Assembly: GCA_947176655.1 (NCBI GenBank)
Contig: CAMWRK010000026.1
Span: 1 to 14,536 of the forward strand
Length of the DNA: 14,536 bases
Origin: an uncultured Prevotellaceae bacterium
GTDB taxonomy: Bacteria; Bacteroidota; Bacteroidia; Bacteroidales; Bacteroidaceae
Reading direction: 5' to 3'
In this document: positions 7,671-14,536 of the stretch, one piece after another
Numbering within the stretch: the stretch's first letter is position 1
Layout of the letters: every line of letters begins with the position of its first letter
The notes under the pieces: generated by a model
Databases searched by the model: none
What the model was told of the DNA's origin: nothing
What the model saw: only the letters and a program-made list of their open reading frames with translations
Made by a program: the position numbers and the translations under genes

Positions 7671-8694
7671 GTACATTAATTATATTATCGCATGTGAAAC
7701 AAACAGGCTGAAAGCCCAAAATGATCCATTTATCAAACATGGGTATATGGGTATGTGTCTGTTTTTATTTGAAATGTATGAAATCACTCTGTCAGAAAGT
7801 TATTACAAATCAGCACAAAATTTTCTTCAATTATCCTGCGCATCAATAAAACGAGGAAGCAAAGTAAATGTTTTTGATGGTTTATCCGGTATTGGATTAG
7901 CTGTCGTATATTTGCACAAAAAGAAATATATCACTGGTAATATATATCAAATATTAAAAAATATTGACAATGAAATTTACAGGAATGTTATAAATGAGAT
8001 AGATTACAAGCAGGATTTTTCTACACATGGACATGAGGAGGCATTGATAGATGTTGCATTATATATGATAGAGCGTCTGAAAGTATGTTCTCTTCCACAA
8101 ATAGAAGAAGAAATAATCAAACTGTTTGTAAACAAAATAATAAACCTTTTATATCAATGTCATGACTATGCTTTCTATTTAGAGCCTATCCCATATACGT
8201 CTAACTACAAATTGGCTCGTTTTATATTTCTATTAGGTAAGGCATATTCGATAGATATGTGCACAGACAGGGTATTGCATATCTGGGAGGAAGCACGTAG
8301 TACTGTTTTGGCACAGTTGCCATACTTAGATTGTAATAAGGTGTTGTTGTTATTTGCTCTTACAGACCTACAGAAAAAAATTCCTGGCGATAAAAAACTT
8401 TGTGATATAATTGCCACATTAAAAAGTTGTATATCTATAAAGCAAATTGTTTATAATGAGATTTCTGCAGACGCAATGTCCATGCAGTCTGGATTACCTG
8501 TTATATTAGATGTAATCCTTAGAATGAATCTGCCACTAACTCAGACAGACATAGTACTATTAGAAAATAAGGTAAAAAACTCCAGTTATTATAATATGGA
8601 GTATGATAGAATAATTGAAAACAAATTCGTTGGGTTAAATGGGATACTTTGCTATATTTTGTCACACCTAAAAATAAATAGATTTTATGGATAA
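7660..8694 (+). CDS. LanC-like protein lacking zinc-site motifs
   Basis: 344 aa from the ATG at 7660. This start follows AAAGGAG and overlaps the barrel-gene stop by 11 nt, in keeping with the other junctions; in-frame ATGs at 7624 and 7642 would add 12 or 6 residues. The protein has the repeated GxxG-type motifs of LanC alpha/alpha toroids: KHGYMG (res. 27-32), DGLSGIGLAVVYL (73-85), MQSGLPVI and VGLNGILCYIL near the C-terminus. In lanthionine cyclases zinc is held by two Cys and one His in CWCYG- and CHG-like motifs; neither is present here. Related LanC-family proteins occur beside radical SAM peptide maturases in Bacteroidetes. It may be a scaffold, a substrate chaperone or an enzyme with another active site. 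The gene is strongly A+T-rich. Confidence is fair for the family, low for the function. Confidence 0.72.
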   Translation: MTNKYINYIIACETNRLKAQNDPFIKHGYMGMCLFLFEMYEITLSESYYKSAQNFLQLSCASIKRGSKVNVFDGLSGIGLAVVYLHKKKYITGNIYQILKNIDNEIYRNVINEIDYKQDFSTHGHEEALIDVALYMIERLKVCSLPQIEEEIIKLFVNKIINLLYQCHDYAFYLEPIPYTSNYKLARFIFLLGKAYSIDMCTDRVLHIWEEARSTVLAQLPYLDCNKVLLLFALTDLQKKIPGDKKLCDIIATLKSCISIKQIVYNEISADAMSMQSGLPVILDVILRMNLPLTQTDIVLLENKVKNSSYYNMEYDRIIENKFVGLNGILCYILSHLKINRFYG

Positions 8695-10081
8695 GATTAA
8701 CCTAATGGATGTAGATTTCCTCATTCCTATTCGAATAGATTCCATCAATAGGCTTGAAAACCTATTAGCCAGTATAAGTTATCTTCTGAAATATTTTCAT
8801 ACCAATATATATATATTGGAAGCCTCACAATTTAACAATCATATTTTGGAGAAATTGCTCCCGAATGATGTTATTCATTACTTTATTGAGGATTGGGATC
8901 CGATATTTCATAGAACAAAATATATAAATATTTTATCAGAAAGCAGCATGGCGGCAAATATCGCCATTTGGGATGCTGATGTTGTAGTTGATTATCATCA
9001 AATTATTGATGCTGTCATGGCATTGCGCCATGGCAATGCAGATGTCTCATATCCATATGACGGGCATTTTTATGACACGACCTCAATAATTCGAAGTGTG
9101 TTTATAAAGACACAAGATTTTTCTGTCCTTACTAATAATATCAATAAAATGCTTCTACCTTATGGAACAGATATGGGTGGAGGAGCGGTATTTATTAATC
9201 GTGAGAAATTTAGTGCAGCAGGAAGAGAAGACGAAGCATTCTATGGCTGGGGACCTGAAGATTGGAATCGAATTGAGAAATGGAAAAAACTTGGTTATAA
9301 AATCAAAAAGATACGTGGATCTCTATTCCATTTATCACATCCCAGAGATATAAATGGTAGGCTTAATTCAGAATGGCAAACAAGATATGCACATAATATA
9401 TTAAGGCAGACCCAATGCGGAAGTACTGATGAGATAATAAGAAGAATCATTTTGCCCAAGACGGTTCATGCGACGAAGAAAGAAAAACTACATATCGGGT
9501 GCGGCTCTTGCCTATTACCTTCTTGGATAAATACAGATATAAAACCGTGCTCTAAGGATGTTTTACATTTGGATATTACTAAACCTTTTCCTTTTATGAG
9601 TGCATCATTTGAATATGTTTTTGCAGAACATGTTTGCGAGCATATTTCTTTTGATGAATTCTTGTCTGCTTTGGGAGAAATATTCAGAGTCCTCAAGTCG
9701 GGTGGTGTATTTAGAATAGCAATGCCATCTTTAGAGTTCCTGATAAAATTATATAATGAACCTAATAATGTCCTTAATTCACAATATATTAGGTGGAGTA
9801 TAGAAACCTTTGCCTCAGATAAAATAAACAATATCCATTTTGACATACAAGATTTGGCAGTAATAACCATTAACAATTTTATGCATAATTGGGGACATAA
9901 GTTTATATATAGCACCACTCTAATAGAAAATACTCTTATCTTAGTTGGCTTCAGAAATGTAAAAAGATGTACTGTTGGAAAAAGTTCACATAAAGCACTG
10001 CATAATATAGAACGACATGGAACACAAATACCTGTTTGGGCAAATGATATTGAAACCATTGTTTTAGAAGCAGAAAAATAG
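8687..10081 (+). CDS. Glycosyltransferase-methyltransferase fusion
   Basis: 464 aa in two parts. Residues 1-250 are a GT-A glycosyltransferase: FLIPIRIDSINRLENL at the N-terminus, the metal/nucleotide-sugar DxD in WDADVVV (95-101), and the galactosyltransferase-type pair MGGGAVFINREKF (163-175) and FYGWGPEDWNRI (185-196). Residues 265-464 are a class I SAM-dependent methyltransferase: LHIGCGS (268-274), then LDITKPFPF (295-303), FEYVFAEHVCEHI (308-320) and EIFRVLKSGGVFRIAMP (331-347). The order suggests that a sugar is attached, then methylated on sugar or peptide, probably on Ser, Thr or Cys of the precursor or of another surface target. The ATG overlaps the stop of the LanC-like gene by 8 nt. 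This is the last gene of the operon. Which domain acts on the peptide is inference. Confidence 0.85.
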   Translation: MDKINLMDVDFLIPIRIDSINRLENLLASISYLLKYFHTNIYILEASQFNNHILEKLLPNDVIHYFIEDWDPIFHRTKYINILSESSMAANIAIWDADVVVDYHQIIDAVMALRHGNADVSYPYDGHFYDTTSIIRSVFIKTQDFSVLTNNINKMLLPYGTDMGGGAVFINREKFSAAGREDEAFYGWGPEDWNRIEKWKKLGYKIKKIRGSLFHLSHPRDINGRLNSEWQTRYAHNILRQTQCGSTDEIIRRIILPKTVHATKKEKLHIGCGSCLLPSWINTDIKPCSKDVLHLDITKPFPFMSASFEYVFAEHVCEHISFDEFLSALGEIFRVLKSGGVFRIAMPSLEFLIKLYNEPNNVLNSQYIRWSIETFASDKINNIHFDIQDLAVITINNFMHNWGHKFIYSTTLIENTLILVGFRNVKRCTVGKSSHKALHNIERHGTQIPVWANDIETIVLEAEK

Positions 10082-10304
10082 TGGTAGTGATTTCATCACA
10101 TACTTTCAAAAATCACATTTATTGTGTCGCTGTATTAGTGTTAGGGCAATTTGTGTAACATTTTCATGCAGCAAAAATACATATTTAAGTACATCGAATA
10201 AAGCATTTATGCCGAGTTTTGACTAAATAGAGGAAAAAAAGCCTCGAAAAGTCAAAATTCTGCATAAATGGCGCCAAAAGGTAGCTTGACGAACGCTTTG
10301 TAGC
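10082..10304. other. Non-coding junction downstream of the RiPP operon
   Basis: About 220 nt between the end of the operon and the minus-strand terminator of the PurF-like gene. It contains a minor hairpin (GTGAT-TTC-ATCAC, 10087-10099) just after the last stop, and the longer imperfect inverted repeat at 10203-10271. No strong plus-strand terminator with a T-run is seen, so the end of the operon transcript is uncertain. Confidence 0.5.
10203..10271. repeat. 22-bp imperfect inverted repeat with nested hairpin
   Basis: Left arm GCATTTATGCCGAGTTTTGA(CT) at 10203-10224 pairs with AGTCAAAATTCTGCATAAAT(GG) at 10250-10271; 19 of 22 positions are complementary, with mismatches at the C/G-rich middle and the tips. 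The 25-nt loop holds an inner GAGG/CCTC stem around an A-run. It could be a repetitive extragenic palindrome, a miniature mobile element or a two-way transcription stop. Confidence 0.75.
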
Positions 10305-10353
10305 AAAAAGAGCGGCTCAGCAGAAATCGGATGAATGGATCTCTGCTGAGCCG
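10305..10353 (-). terminator. Rho-independent-type terminator of the PurF-like gene
   Basis: CGGCTCAGCAGA (10313-10324) and TCTGCTGAGCCG (10342-10353) form a perfect 12-bp stem with a 17-nt loop. Read on the minus strand the stem is followed within four nt by five T (plus AAAAA at 10305-10309), 35 nt past the stop of the PurF-like gene. Classic layout for the minus strand. Confidence 0.8.
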
Positions 10354-10387
10354 AAGCTATTCTTCAGGTAAGCAACCTGACAAACTG

Positions 10388-11827
10388 CTATTCTTCGCTG
10401 ATGGGGTTCTCCTGTTCCAGAGTGTAGAAACTGCTGCCGTCGAAACAGTGTGTGCAGATGCGTTCCTTGGGCAGACCGATGGCACGTACCAAGGTCTCCA
10501 GCTTGGCGAATTTGAGCGAGTCAAGATGCAGACGGTCTGCTATCTCCTTTACCATGCGGTTGTACTCCGGTGAACCGGTCTTGGTATATGCTTCAACGTT
10601 CTTGTTCATGTCTCCCTCGAAATCGGCGATAATACGGCGCGTAATCAGTTCCAGCTCGTTCTTGCTGGCACTGAAGTTGATGAACGGACAGCCGAAGACA
10701 AGAGGCGGGCAAGCTATGCGCATGTGCACCTCCTTGGCTCCAAGGGCATGAAGAGCCTTGGTGTGGTCGCGAAGCTGGGTGCCGCGCACTATGGAGTCGT
10801 CACAGAACAGGACACGCTTGTCTAGGAGAATGTCTTTGTTGGCAATGAGTTTCATCCTGGCGACAATGGAGCGGATGTCCTGTCTTGAAGGCATGAAACT
10901 ACGTGGCCATGTAGGAGTATACTTGGCAATCGCCCTCGCGTATGGCACTTTGTGTCCTTCTGCATACCCCACGGCCATGCCTATGCCGGAATCGGGGATG
11001 CCGCAGGCGCAGTCCACATCCACCTGATCCTCTGCGCCCATCTCGCGTCCGCATTCCACACGCATGGCCTCGGCATTGCGTCCTTCGTAGCAACTTGTCG
11101 GGAAACCGTAATAGACCCACAGGAAAGAGCATATCTGCATGCCCTTGTTGGGACGGCGCAACTGCTGCATGCCGTCGGCCTGTATGCGTATTATCTCGCC
11201 GGGGCCGAGATAGTGCAGCATCTCAAATCCCAGGTTGGGGAAAGCGGTACTTTCGCTCGTCACTGCCATGGCACCCTCTTTCTTGCCCACTACTATCGGG
11301 GTGCGTCCCCATGCGTCGCGTGCGGCTATTATGCCGTCTTCCGTGAGCAGGAGCATCGAACACGAACCTTTCACCAGACGGAAGACATTCTCTATTCCTT
11401 CCACATAGGTCTTTCCTCGCACAATGAGCAAGCCGATAAGTTCCGTGGGATTGATGCGGTCGCTTGAGAACTCGCTGAGGTGCATGCCCTCGTCCAGCAT
11501 CTGCTGAGCCAGTTCTTTAAGGTTGTTTATTCGGGCAACAGTGATTATGGCAAAACGTCCAAGGTGGCAGTTTATCAGCATAGGCTGTGCGTCCGTATCG
11601 GAAATGACGCCTATGCCGCTCTTGCCTACAAAGCGATCCAGCTCAGGCTCGAAACGGGTTCGGAAATATGTATTCTCGAGATTGTGAATGCTTCGGTAAA
11701 ATCCGTTTTCCTCGCAATATGTCGCCATACCTCCGCGACGGGTTCCAAGATGCGACTGATAGTCCGTTCCATAAAACAGGTCTGCAACACATGGTTGCTG
11801 TGACACTGTGCCAAAAAAGCCACCCAT
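10388..11827 (-). CDS. purF: PurF-like amidophosphoribosyltransferase with degenerate glutaminase half
   Basis: 479 aa, homologous to glutamine PRPP amidotransferase, which makes phosphoribosylamine from PRPP in the first step of purine synthesis. The C-terminal phosphoribosyltransferase half is intact: GIPDSGIGMAVGYA (276-289), VPYARAIAKY, and the PRPP loop VLFCDDSIVRGTQ (339-351). The N-terminal Ntn-type half keeps the fold (FFGTVS, RDAWGRTP) but the catalytic Cys that follows Met in normal PurF is absent: the protein starts MGG instead of MCG. Also, the usual HNGNLTN is VARINNL (97-103), and HRGQD is TRRGGMA (29-35). This MGGFF-type paralogue seems to occur in Bacteroidales beside a normal PurF, so it may use ammonia or have another role. 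A promoter and terminator of its own flank it. Confidence 0.85.
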   Translation of the reverse strand: MGGFFGTVSQQPCVADLFYGTDYQSHLGTRRGGMATYCEENGFYRSIHNLENTYFRTRFEPELDRFVGKSGIGVISDTDAQPMLINCHLGRFAIITVARINNLKELAQQMLDEGMHLSEFSSDRINPTELIGLLIVRGKTYVEGIENVFRLVKGSCSMLLLTEDGIIAARDAWGRTPIVVGKKEGAMAVTSESTAFPNLGFEMLHYLGPGEIIRIQADGMQQLRRPNKGMQICSFLWVYYGFPTSCYEGRNAEAMRVECGREMGAEDQVDVDCACGIPDSGIGMAVGYAEGHKVPYARAIAKYTPTWPRSFMPSRQDIRSIVARMKLIANKDILLDKRVLFCDDSIVRGTQLRDHTKALHALGAKEVHMRIACPPLVFGCPFINFSASKNELELITRRIIADFEGDMNKNVEAYTKTGSPEYNRMVKEIADRLHLDSLKFAKLETLVRAIGLPKERICTHCFDGSSFYTLEQENPISEE

Positions 11828-11881
11828 ACCTTAAAGTTTGTTTGTTGTTCTGTATGTTTATCCTCGTAAGGTTTCTGCATT

Positions 11882-11913
11882 CAAAGTTACGGCAAAGCAT
11901 GGAAACAGCCAAG
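11882..11913 (-). promoter_or_regulatory. Putative promoter of the PurF-like gene
   Basis: Minus-strand TAACTTTG (plus 11882-11889) fits TAnnTTTG exactly. CTTG (plus 11910-11913), 20 bp away, is one base off TTTG. Transcription would start near 11876, with a leader of about 50 nt that ends in TTTAAGGT before the ATG. This separates the gene from cca, which ends at 11951. Confidence 0.5.
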
Positions 11914-11950
11914 GATTTATAAGGCCGAGTGTGGCAAAAAATGTATTTTG

Positions 11951-13435
11951 TCAGTCGTGGCAAGGCTTTTTAAGCCCCATACGTTCCGCTTCCTGCATCA
12001 TGAAGGCAAAGGCCGAATCGTGGTCGGATGGTATGCGCGATTCCCAGATGGCGTCCTTGACGGCCTGTTTCAGCAATCCTACCTCCCGGCACGGCTGCAA
12101 TCCGAGAGCCTCCATTATCTCCTCTCCGGTCACAGGATTGGTCCATGTGCGGTAATTGTCGCGTGCCTGAAGGTCGGCTATCCTTTCCCTCACCAGTCGG
12201 AAGTTGTCCAGAAACCGCTGTTTGCGCATCTGGTTTTTGGATGTAATGTCGGCCTCGCACAGTGTCATAAGGTCGTCTATATCTTCTCCTGACTCGAAAA
12301 GCAGTCTGCGTACGGCAGAGTCCGTTACTTCCTCGTCGGCGATAACCTGAGGTCTCATGTGCATGCTCACAAGTTTCTCCACATAGTGCAGTCTCTCATC
12401 CAAGGGGAGCTTCATGCGGCGGAACAGATGCGACACCATCTTCTGACCGACATAGTTATGATTATGGAATGTCCATCCCTGTACCTCGTCCCAGCGTTTT
12501 GTGCGTGGCTTGCCAATGTCGTGCAGCAATGCTGCCCAGCGCAGAAACAGGCTGTCCTTGTCCGAAGAACCTGCTACATTGTCCAGAACCTCGAGAGTGT
12601 GATAGAAATTGTCCTTGTGCGCACGTCCGTTGCGACTTTCCGTCCCTCTCAGAGCCGCTATCTCCGGCAGGATGAGTTCAAGCAGACCGCAGCGTTCCAT
12701 TTCTATAAAGCCTATGCTCGGAACCGGCGACATCATTATCTTGTTCAGTTCGTCTATGATACGTTCCTGTGAGATGATTCTGATACGATCAGCATTACGA
12801 CACAATGCCTGTTGCGTACTGTCCTCTATGCGGAAGTTCAACTGCGTCGCAAAACGTATGCAGCGCATCATGCGCAACGGGTCGTCGCAGAAGGTCACGT
12901 CCGGATCAAGCGGCGTGGCTATAAGGCCATCTTCCATGTCCCACAGACCGTCGAACCTGTCTATGAGACGTCCGAAATGCTCTCTGTTCAACTGTATGGC
13001 CAATGCGTTTATGGTAAAGTCACGCCTATCCAGATCGTCCTCGAGGGAGCCGTCTTCCACCACCGGTTTGCGACTGTCACGGGAATAGCTTTCGCGCCGC
13101 GCCCCCACGAACTCAACCTCCTCATCGTGCCATTTCACCTGTGCTGTGCCGAAATTTCTGAACACGGAGACATGTGCCCAACGCCCCAGTCTGCGCCCGA
13201 GAGCCTTGGCCAGGCGTATGCCTGGGCCTGCACCCTCTGATGCGCCAGTGTCTGCTATTGTCGGGTCTACAACCACGCAGTCTATGTCTTTCGACGGGCG
13301 TTCAAGAAACAGGTCACGCACATATCCGCCTACGACATAGCACTCCAGCCCCAGTTCATCTGCCGTTTCTGAAATGCGGCGGAATATGGGCTTGTCCAGC
13401 AGTTTGTGCAAATCATCATCTGTCAATTGGAGCAT
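11951..13435 (-). CDS. cca: CCA tRNA nucleotidyltransferase with HD domain
   Basis: 494 aa. Adds or repairs the 3'-CCA end of tRNAs from CTP and ATP in the cytoplasm. Class II nucleotidyltransferase head: VVGGYVRDLFL (34-44) and metal-binding DID (50-52), then the RRDFTINALA motif (137-146) that helps select the nucleotide, and DPLRMMRCIRFA (185-196) of the neck. A C-terminal HD phosphohydrolase domain follows, with HT at 279-280 and LLHDIGKP at 303-310. The HD-bearing type can have phosphatase or phosphodiesterase activity besides. A poly(A) polymerase role is possible but less likely in this phylum. The start lies 10 nt after the stop of the small lipoprotein gene, so the two are probably in one transcript with porV upstream. 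A small GGCTT/AAGCC hairpin lies within its last codons (11964-11976). Confidence 0.92.
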   Translation of the reverse strand: MLQLTDDDLHKLLDKPIFRRISETADELGLECYVVGGYVRDLFLERPSKDIDCVVVDPTIADTGASEGAGPGIRLAKALGRRLGRWAHVSVFRNFGTAQVKWHDEEVEFVGARRESYSRDSRKPVVEDGSLEDDLDRRDFTINALAIQLNREHFGRLIDRFDGLWDMEDGLIATPLDPDVTFCDDPLRMMRCIRFATQLNFRIEDSTQQALCRNADRIRIISQERIIDELNKIMMSPVPSIGFIEMERCGLLELILPEIAALRGTESRNGRAHKDNFYHTLEVLDNVAGSSDKDSLFLRWAALLHDIGKPRTKRWDEVQGWTFHNHNYVGQKMVSHLFRRMKLPLDERLHYVEKLVSMHMRPQVIADEEVTDSAVRRLLFESGEDIDDLMTLCEADITSKNQMRKQRFLDNFRLVRERIADLQARDNYRTWTNPVTGEEIMEALGLQPCREVGLLKQAVKDAIWESRIPSDHDSAFAFMMQEAERMGLKKPCHD

Positions 13436-13445
13436 TGCTGTAGGA

Positions 13446-13793
13446 TCATTTGTTTAGTTTCATGTGGTCTTCCTGCAACTTGCGTTCAAAAAAGCGTGCT
13501 TTCACAGACAGTCTTTTCCACTCCTCGCCAGTAGCTCCGCCCATGCTGTCCCGTGCCGCAACCATTTCCACACTGTCAAGCAACAATATGCCCTGTGCAC
13601 GGGTTTCCAAGGCTGTCGGGAACCGTCGTCTCATGCTCAGTATGCTGTCCCTCGCAGCGTCGTAGCGACCGTCCGTCAGGTGCAATCGCGCACGCTCCAG
13701 CACCTTCGAAGCCTGTTCCTCTACTGAAAATCCGCCGCATGCCGACATTGCGGACACGGACGCTATAATAATAAATATGTGAAACAATCTCAT
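13446..13793 (-). CDS. Small lipoprotein, function unknown
   Basis: 115 aa. Hydrophobic N-terminus followed by a lipobox-like SAMSAC with lipidation at Cys19, then GGFSVEE. The rest is helical and charged: VLERARLHLTDGRYDAARDS looks like one TPR-type helix pair, and the C-terminus (WKRLSVKARFFERKLQEDHM) like a coiled coil. I do not recognise a named family. It lies 17 nt downstream of porV and 10 nt upstream of cca, so co-transcription is likely; a periplasmic role in envelope or secretion work is a guess from the neighbour. The ATG has an unusually good Shine-Dalgarno for this phylum (see separate entry). Confidence 0.75.
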   Translation of the reverse strand: MRLFHIFIIIASVSAMSACGGFSVEEQASKVLERARLHLTDGRYDAARDSILSMRRRFPTALETRAQGILLLDSVEMVAARDSMGGATGEEWKRLSVKARFFERKLQEDHMKLNK

Positions 13794-13799
13794 ATTCTT

Positions 13800-13805
13800 C
13801 CTCCT
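13800..13805 (-). promoter_or_regulatory. Strong Shine-Dalgarno before the small lipoprotein gene
   Basis: AGGAGG on the minus strand, 6 nt before the ATG at 13793, within the 17-nt gap after porV. Most genes in this window have no such site, so it fixes the start and suggests that this gene is translated independently of porV. Confidence 0.65.
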
Positions 13806-13810
13806 ATCTG

Positions 13811-14536
13811 CTATCTGCGACGTCCGAACAGATCTTTCATGCCGTCCATATCAAAGCCCAGCGACACTCGCATTGTCTGATCCAGAGGATTGCCCTGTGC
13901 CGTGGCAATGCAGTATGCAGCATCGACAGTGAAGACACTCATGTGAAAGCCGGCACCCACTGTGAAGTACTGGCGGTTGCCCTTCTGCGGACTTTCGTAA
14001 TGATAGCCGGCACGAAGCATGAAACGGTCGTTGTACGTATATTCCGCGCCGAAGCTCCATCTGAGTTCCTGCATTTCCTCCTTGAATCCTCCGGGAGCAT
14101 CGGCAAAACTCTTGAACACACCGGCTATGGAACCTACGGCATAGTAGTCCTCCTCAAGACGTCTCTCGTAGTCTTCTGACGATTCTTCCTCACCCTGTAC
14201 GGGCTTTGTGGGAATGCACAACTTGTGCACTTCGGCGCCGAAAGAGAATCTGTTAAACTCGTCTACGGGCACCGTCATGTTCACACCCAGGCGCAGCGTA
14301 GCTGGTAAAAATTCTGAATGTGTGCTGTTGCCCATGTTTATCTTGGAACCGATATTGTTCAAGGCAAGCCCCCACGACATGCTGCACTCGCGGTTGCCAA
14401 TGAGGAAATATCCCTGCCTGTACATTGTTATGTCCGCTGCAAATGCCTTTCCGAGTGCCGCTTCCTGTGACGGGTCGTAATTCATGTTAGACAAGATGAA
14501 GCGCATGCCTACGCCCATGGAGAATGTCTGCGAGAG
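13811..14536 (-). CDS. porV: Type IX secretion outer-membrane protein PorV (5' end beyond window)
   Basis: The frame is open from the window edge (codons for LSQTFS precede an internal Met at 14518) to the stop at 13811, giving 242 codons, the C-terminal part of a protein usually near 390 aa. PorV is a 14-strand FadL-like barrel that carries folded cargo from the type IX translocon to the PorU sortase. Visible signs: alternating strand pattern (FSFGAEVHKLCIPTKP, RWSFGAEYTYNDRFMLRAGY, YFTVGAGFHMSVFTVDAAY) and the typical C-terminal region AQGNPLDQTMRVSLGFDMD. The loop EGEEESSEDYERRLEE is acidic, probably surface exposed. A related barrel such as PorQ is the alternative. The gene would imply that the host secretes proteins by type IX. 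Confidence 0.78.
   Translation of the reverse strand, partial: LSQTFSMGVGMRFILSNMNYDPSQEAALGKAFAADITMYRQGYFLIGNRECSMSWGLALNNIGSKINMGNSTHSEFLPATLRLGVNMTVPVDEFNRFSFGAEVHKLCIPTKPVQGEEESSEDYERRLEEDYYAVGSIAGVFKSFADAPGGFKEEMQELRWSFGAEYTYNDRFMLRAGYHYESPQKGNRQYFTVGAGFHMSVFTVDAAYCIATAQGNPLDQTMRVSLGFDMDGMKDLFGRRR

Noticed and set aside
10087..10099. GTGAT-TTC-ATCAC hairpin as terminator of the RiPP operon
   Set aside because: The stem has only five A+T-rich pairs and no T-run follows.

Overview
The window looks like a chromosomal segment of a member of Bacteroidales, most likely Prevotella-like. Reasons: promoters of the Bacteroidetes type (TTTG, 19-21 bp, TAnnTTTG), few Shine-Dalgarno sequences, an OmpA/TonB-era style outer-membrane barrel with an N-terminal plug remnant, a Bacteroidetes-type topoisomerase IV A subunit, and a PorV protein of the type IX secretion system. 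The genus is an inference from gene content, not a measured assignment.

Layout. Positions 1-2430 (minus) hold the 5' 810 codons of parC (topoisomerase IV subunit A). Positions 2431-3621 are a long stretch with no convincing gene; its right part is rich in inverted repeats, including three tandem 23-bp near-palindromic units (3268-3336). Positions 3518-10081 (plus) are an operon for a ribosomally made, modified peptide (RiPP): an 85-aa cysteine-rich precursor, a radical SAM/SPASM maturase with a PqqD-like N-terminus, an outer-membrane beta-barrel protein, a LanC-like protein without the LanC zinc motifs, and a glycosyltransferase-methyltransferase fusion. The last four genes overlap by 8, 11 and 8 nt. 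Positions 10082-10387 are non-coding, with a 22-bp imperfect inverted repeat and a minus-strand terminator. Positions 10388-14536 (minus) hold host genes: a PurF-like phosphoribosyltransferase with a degenerate glutaminase half, cca, a small lipoprotein gene and porV (cut by the window end).

How the parts work together. The RiPP operon is the accessory element of interest. The radical SAM enzyme is expected to modify the CxxxC repeats of the precursor, the GT-MT fusion to add and perhaps methylate a sugar, and the LanC-like protein to assist as a scaffold or modifying partner. The barrel would act at the outer membrane in export, uptake or self-recognition. No dedicated peptidase-transporter lies in the window. 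The operon is visibly more A+T-rich than the housekeeping genes on both sides, except for the barrel gene, which suggests a mosaic, acquired island. The exact chemistry and biological role cannot be read from sequence alone.
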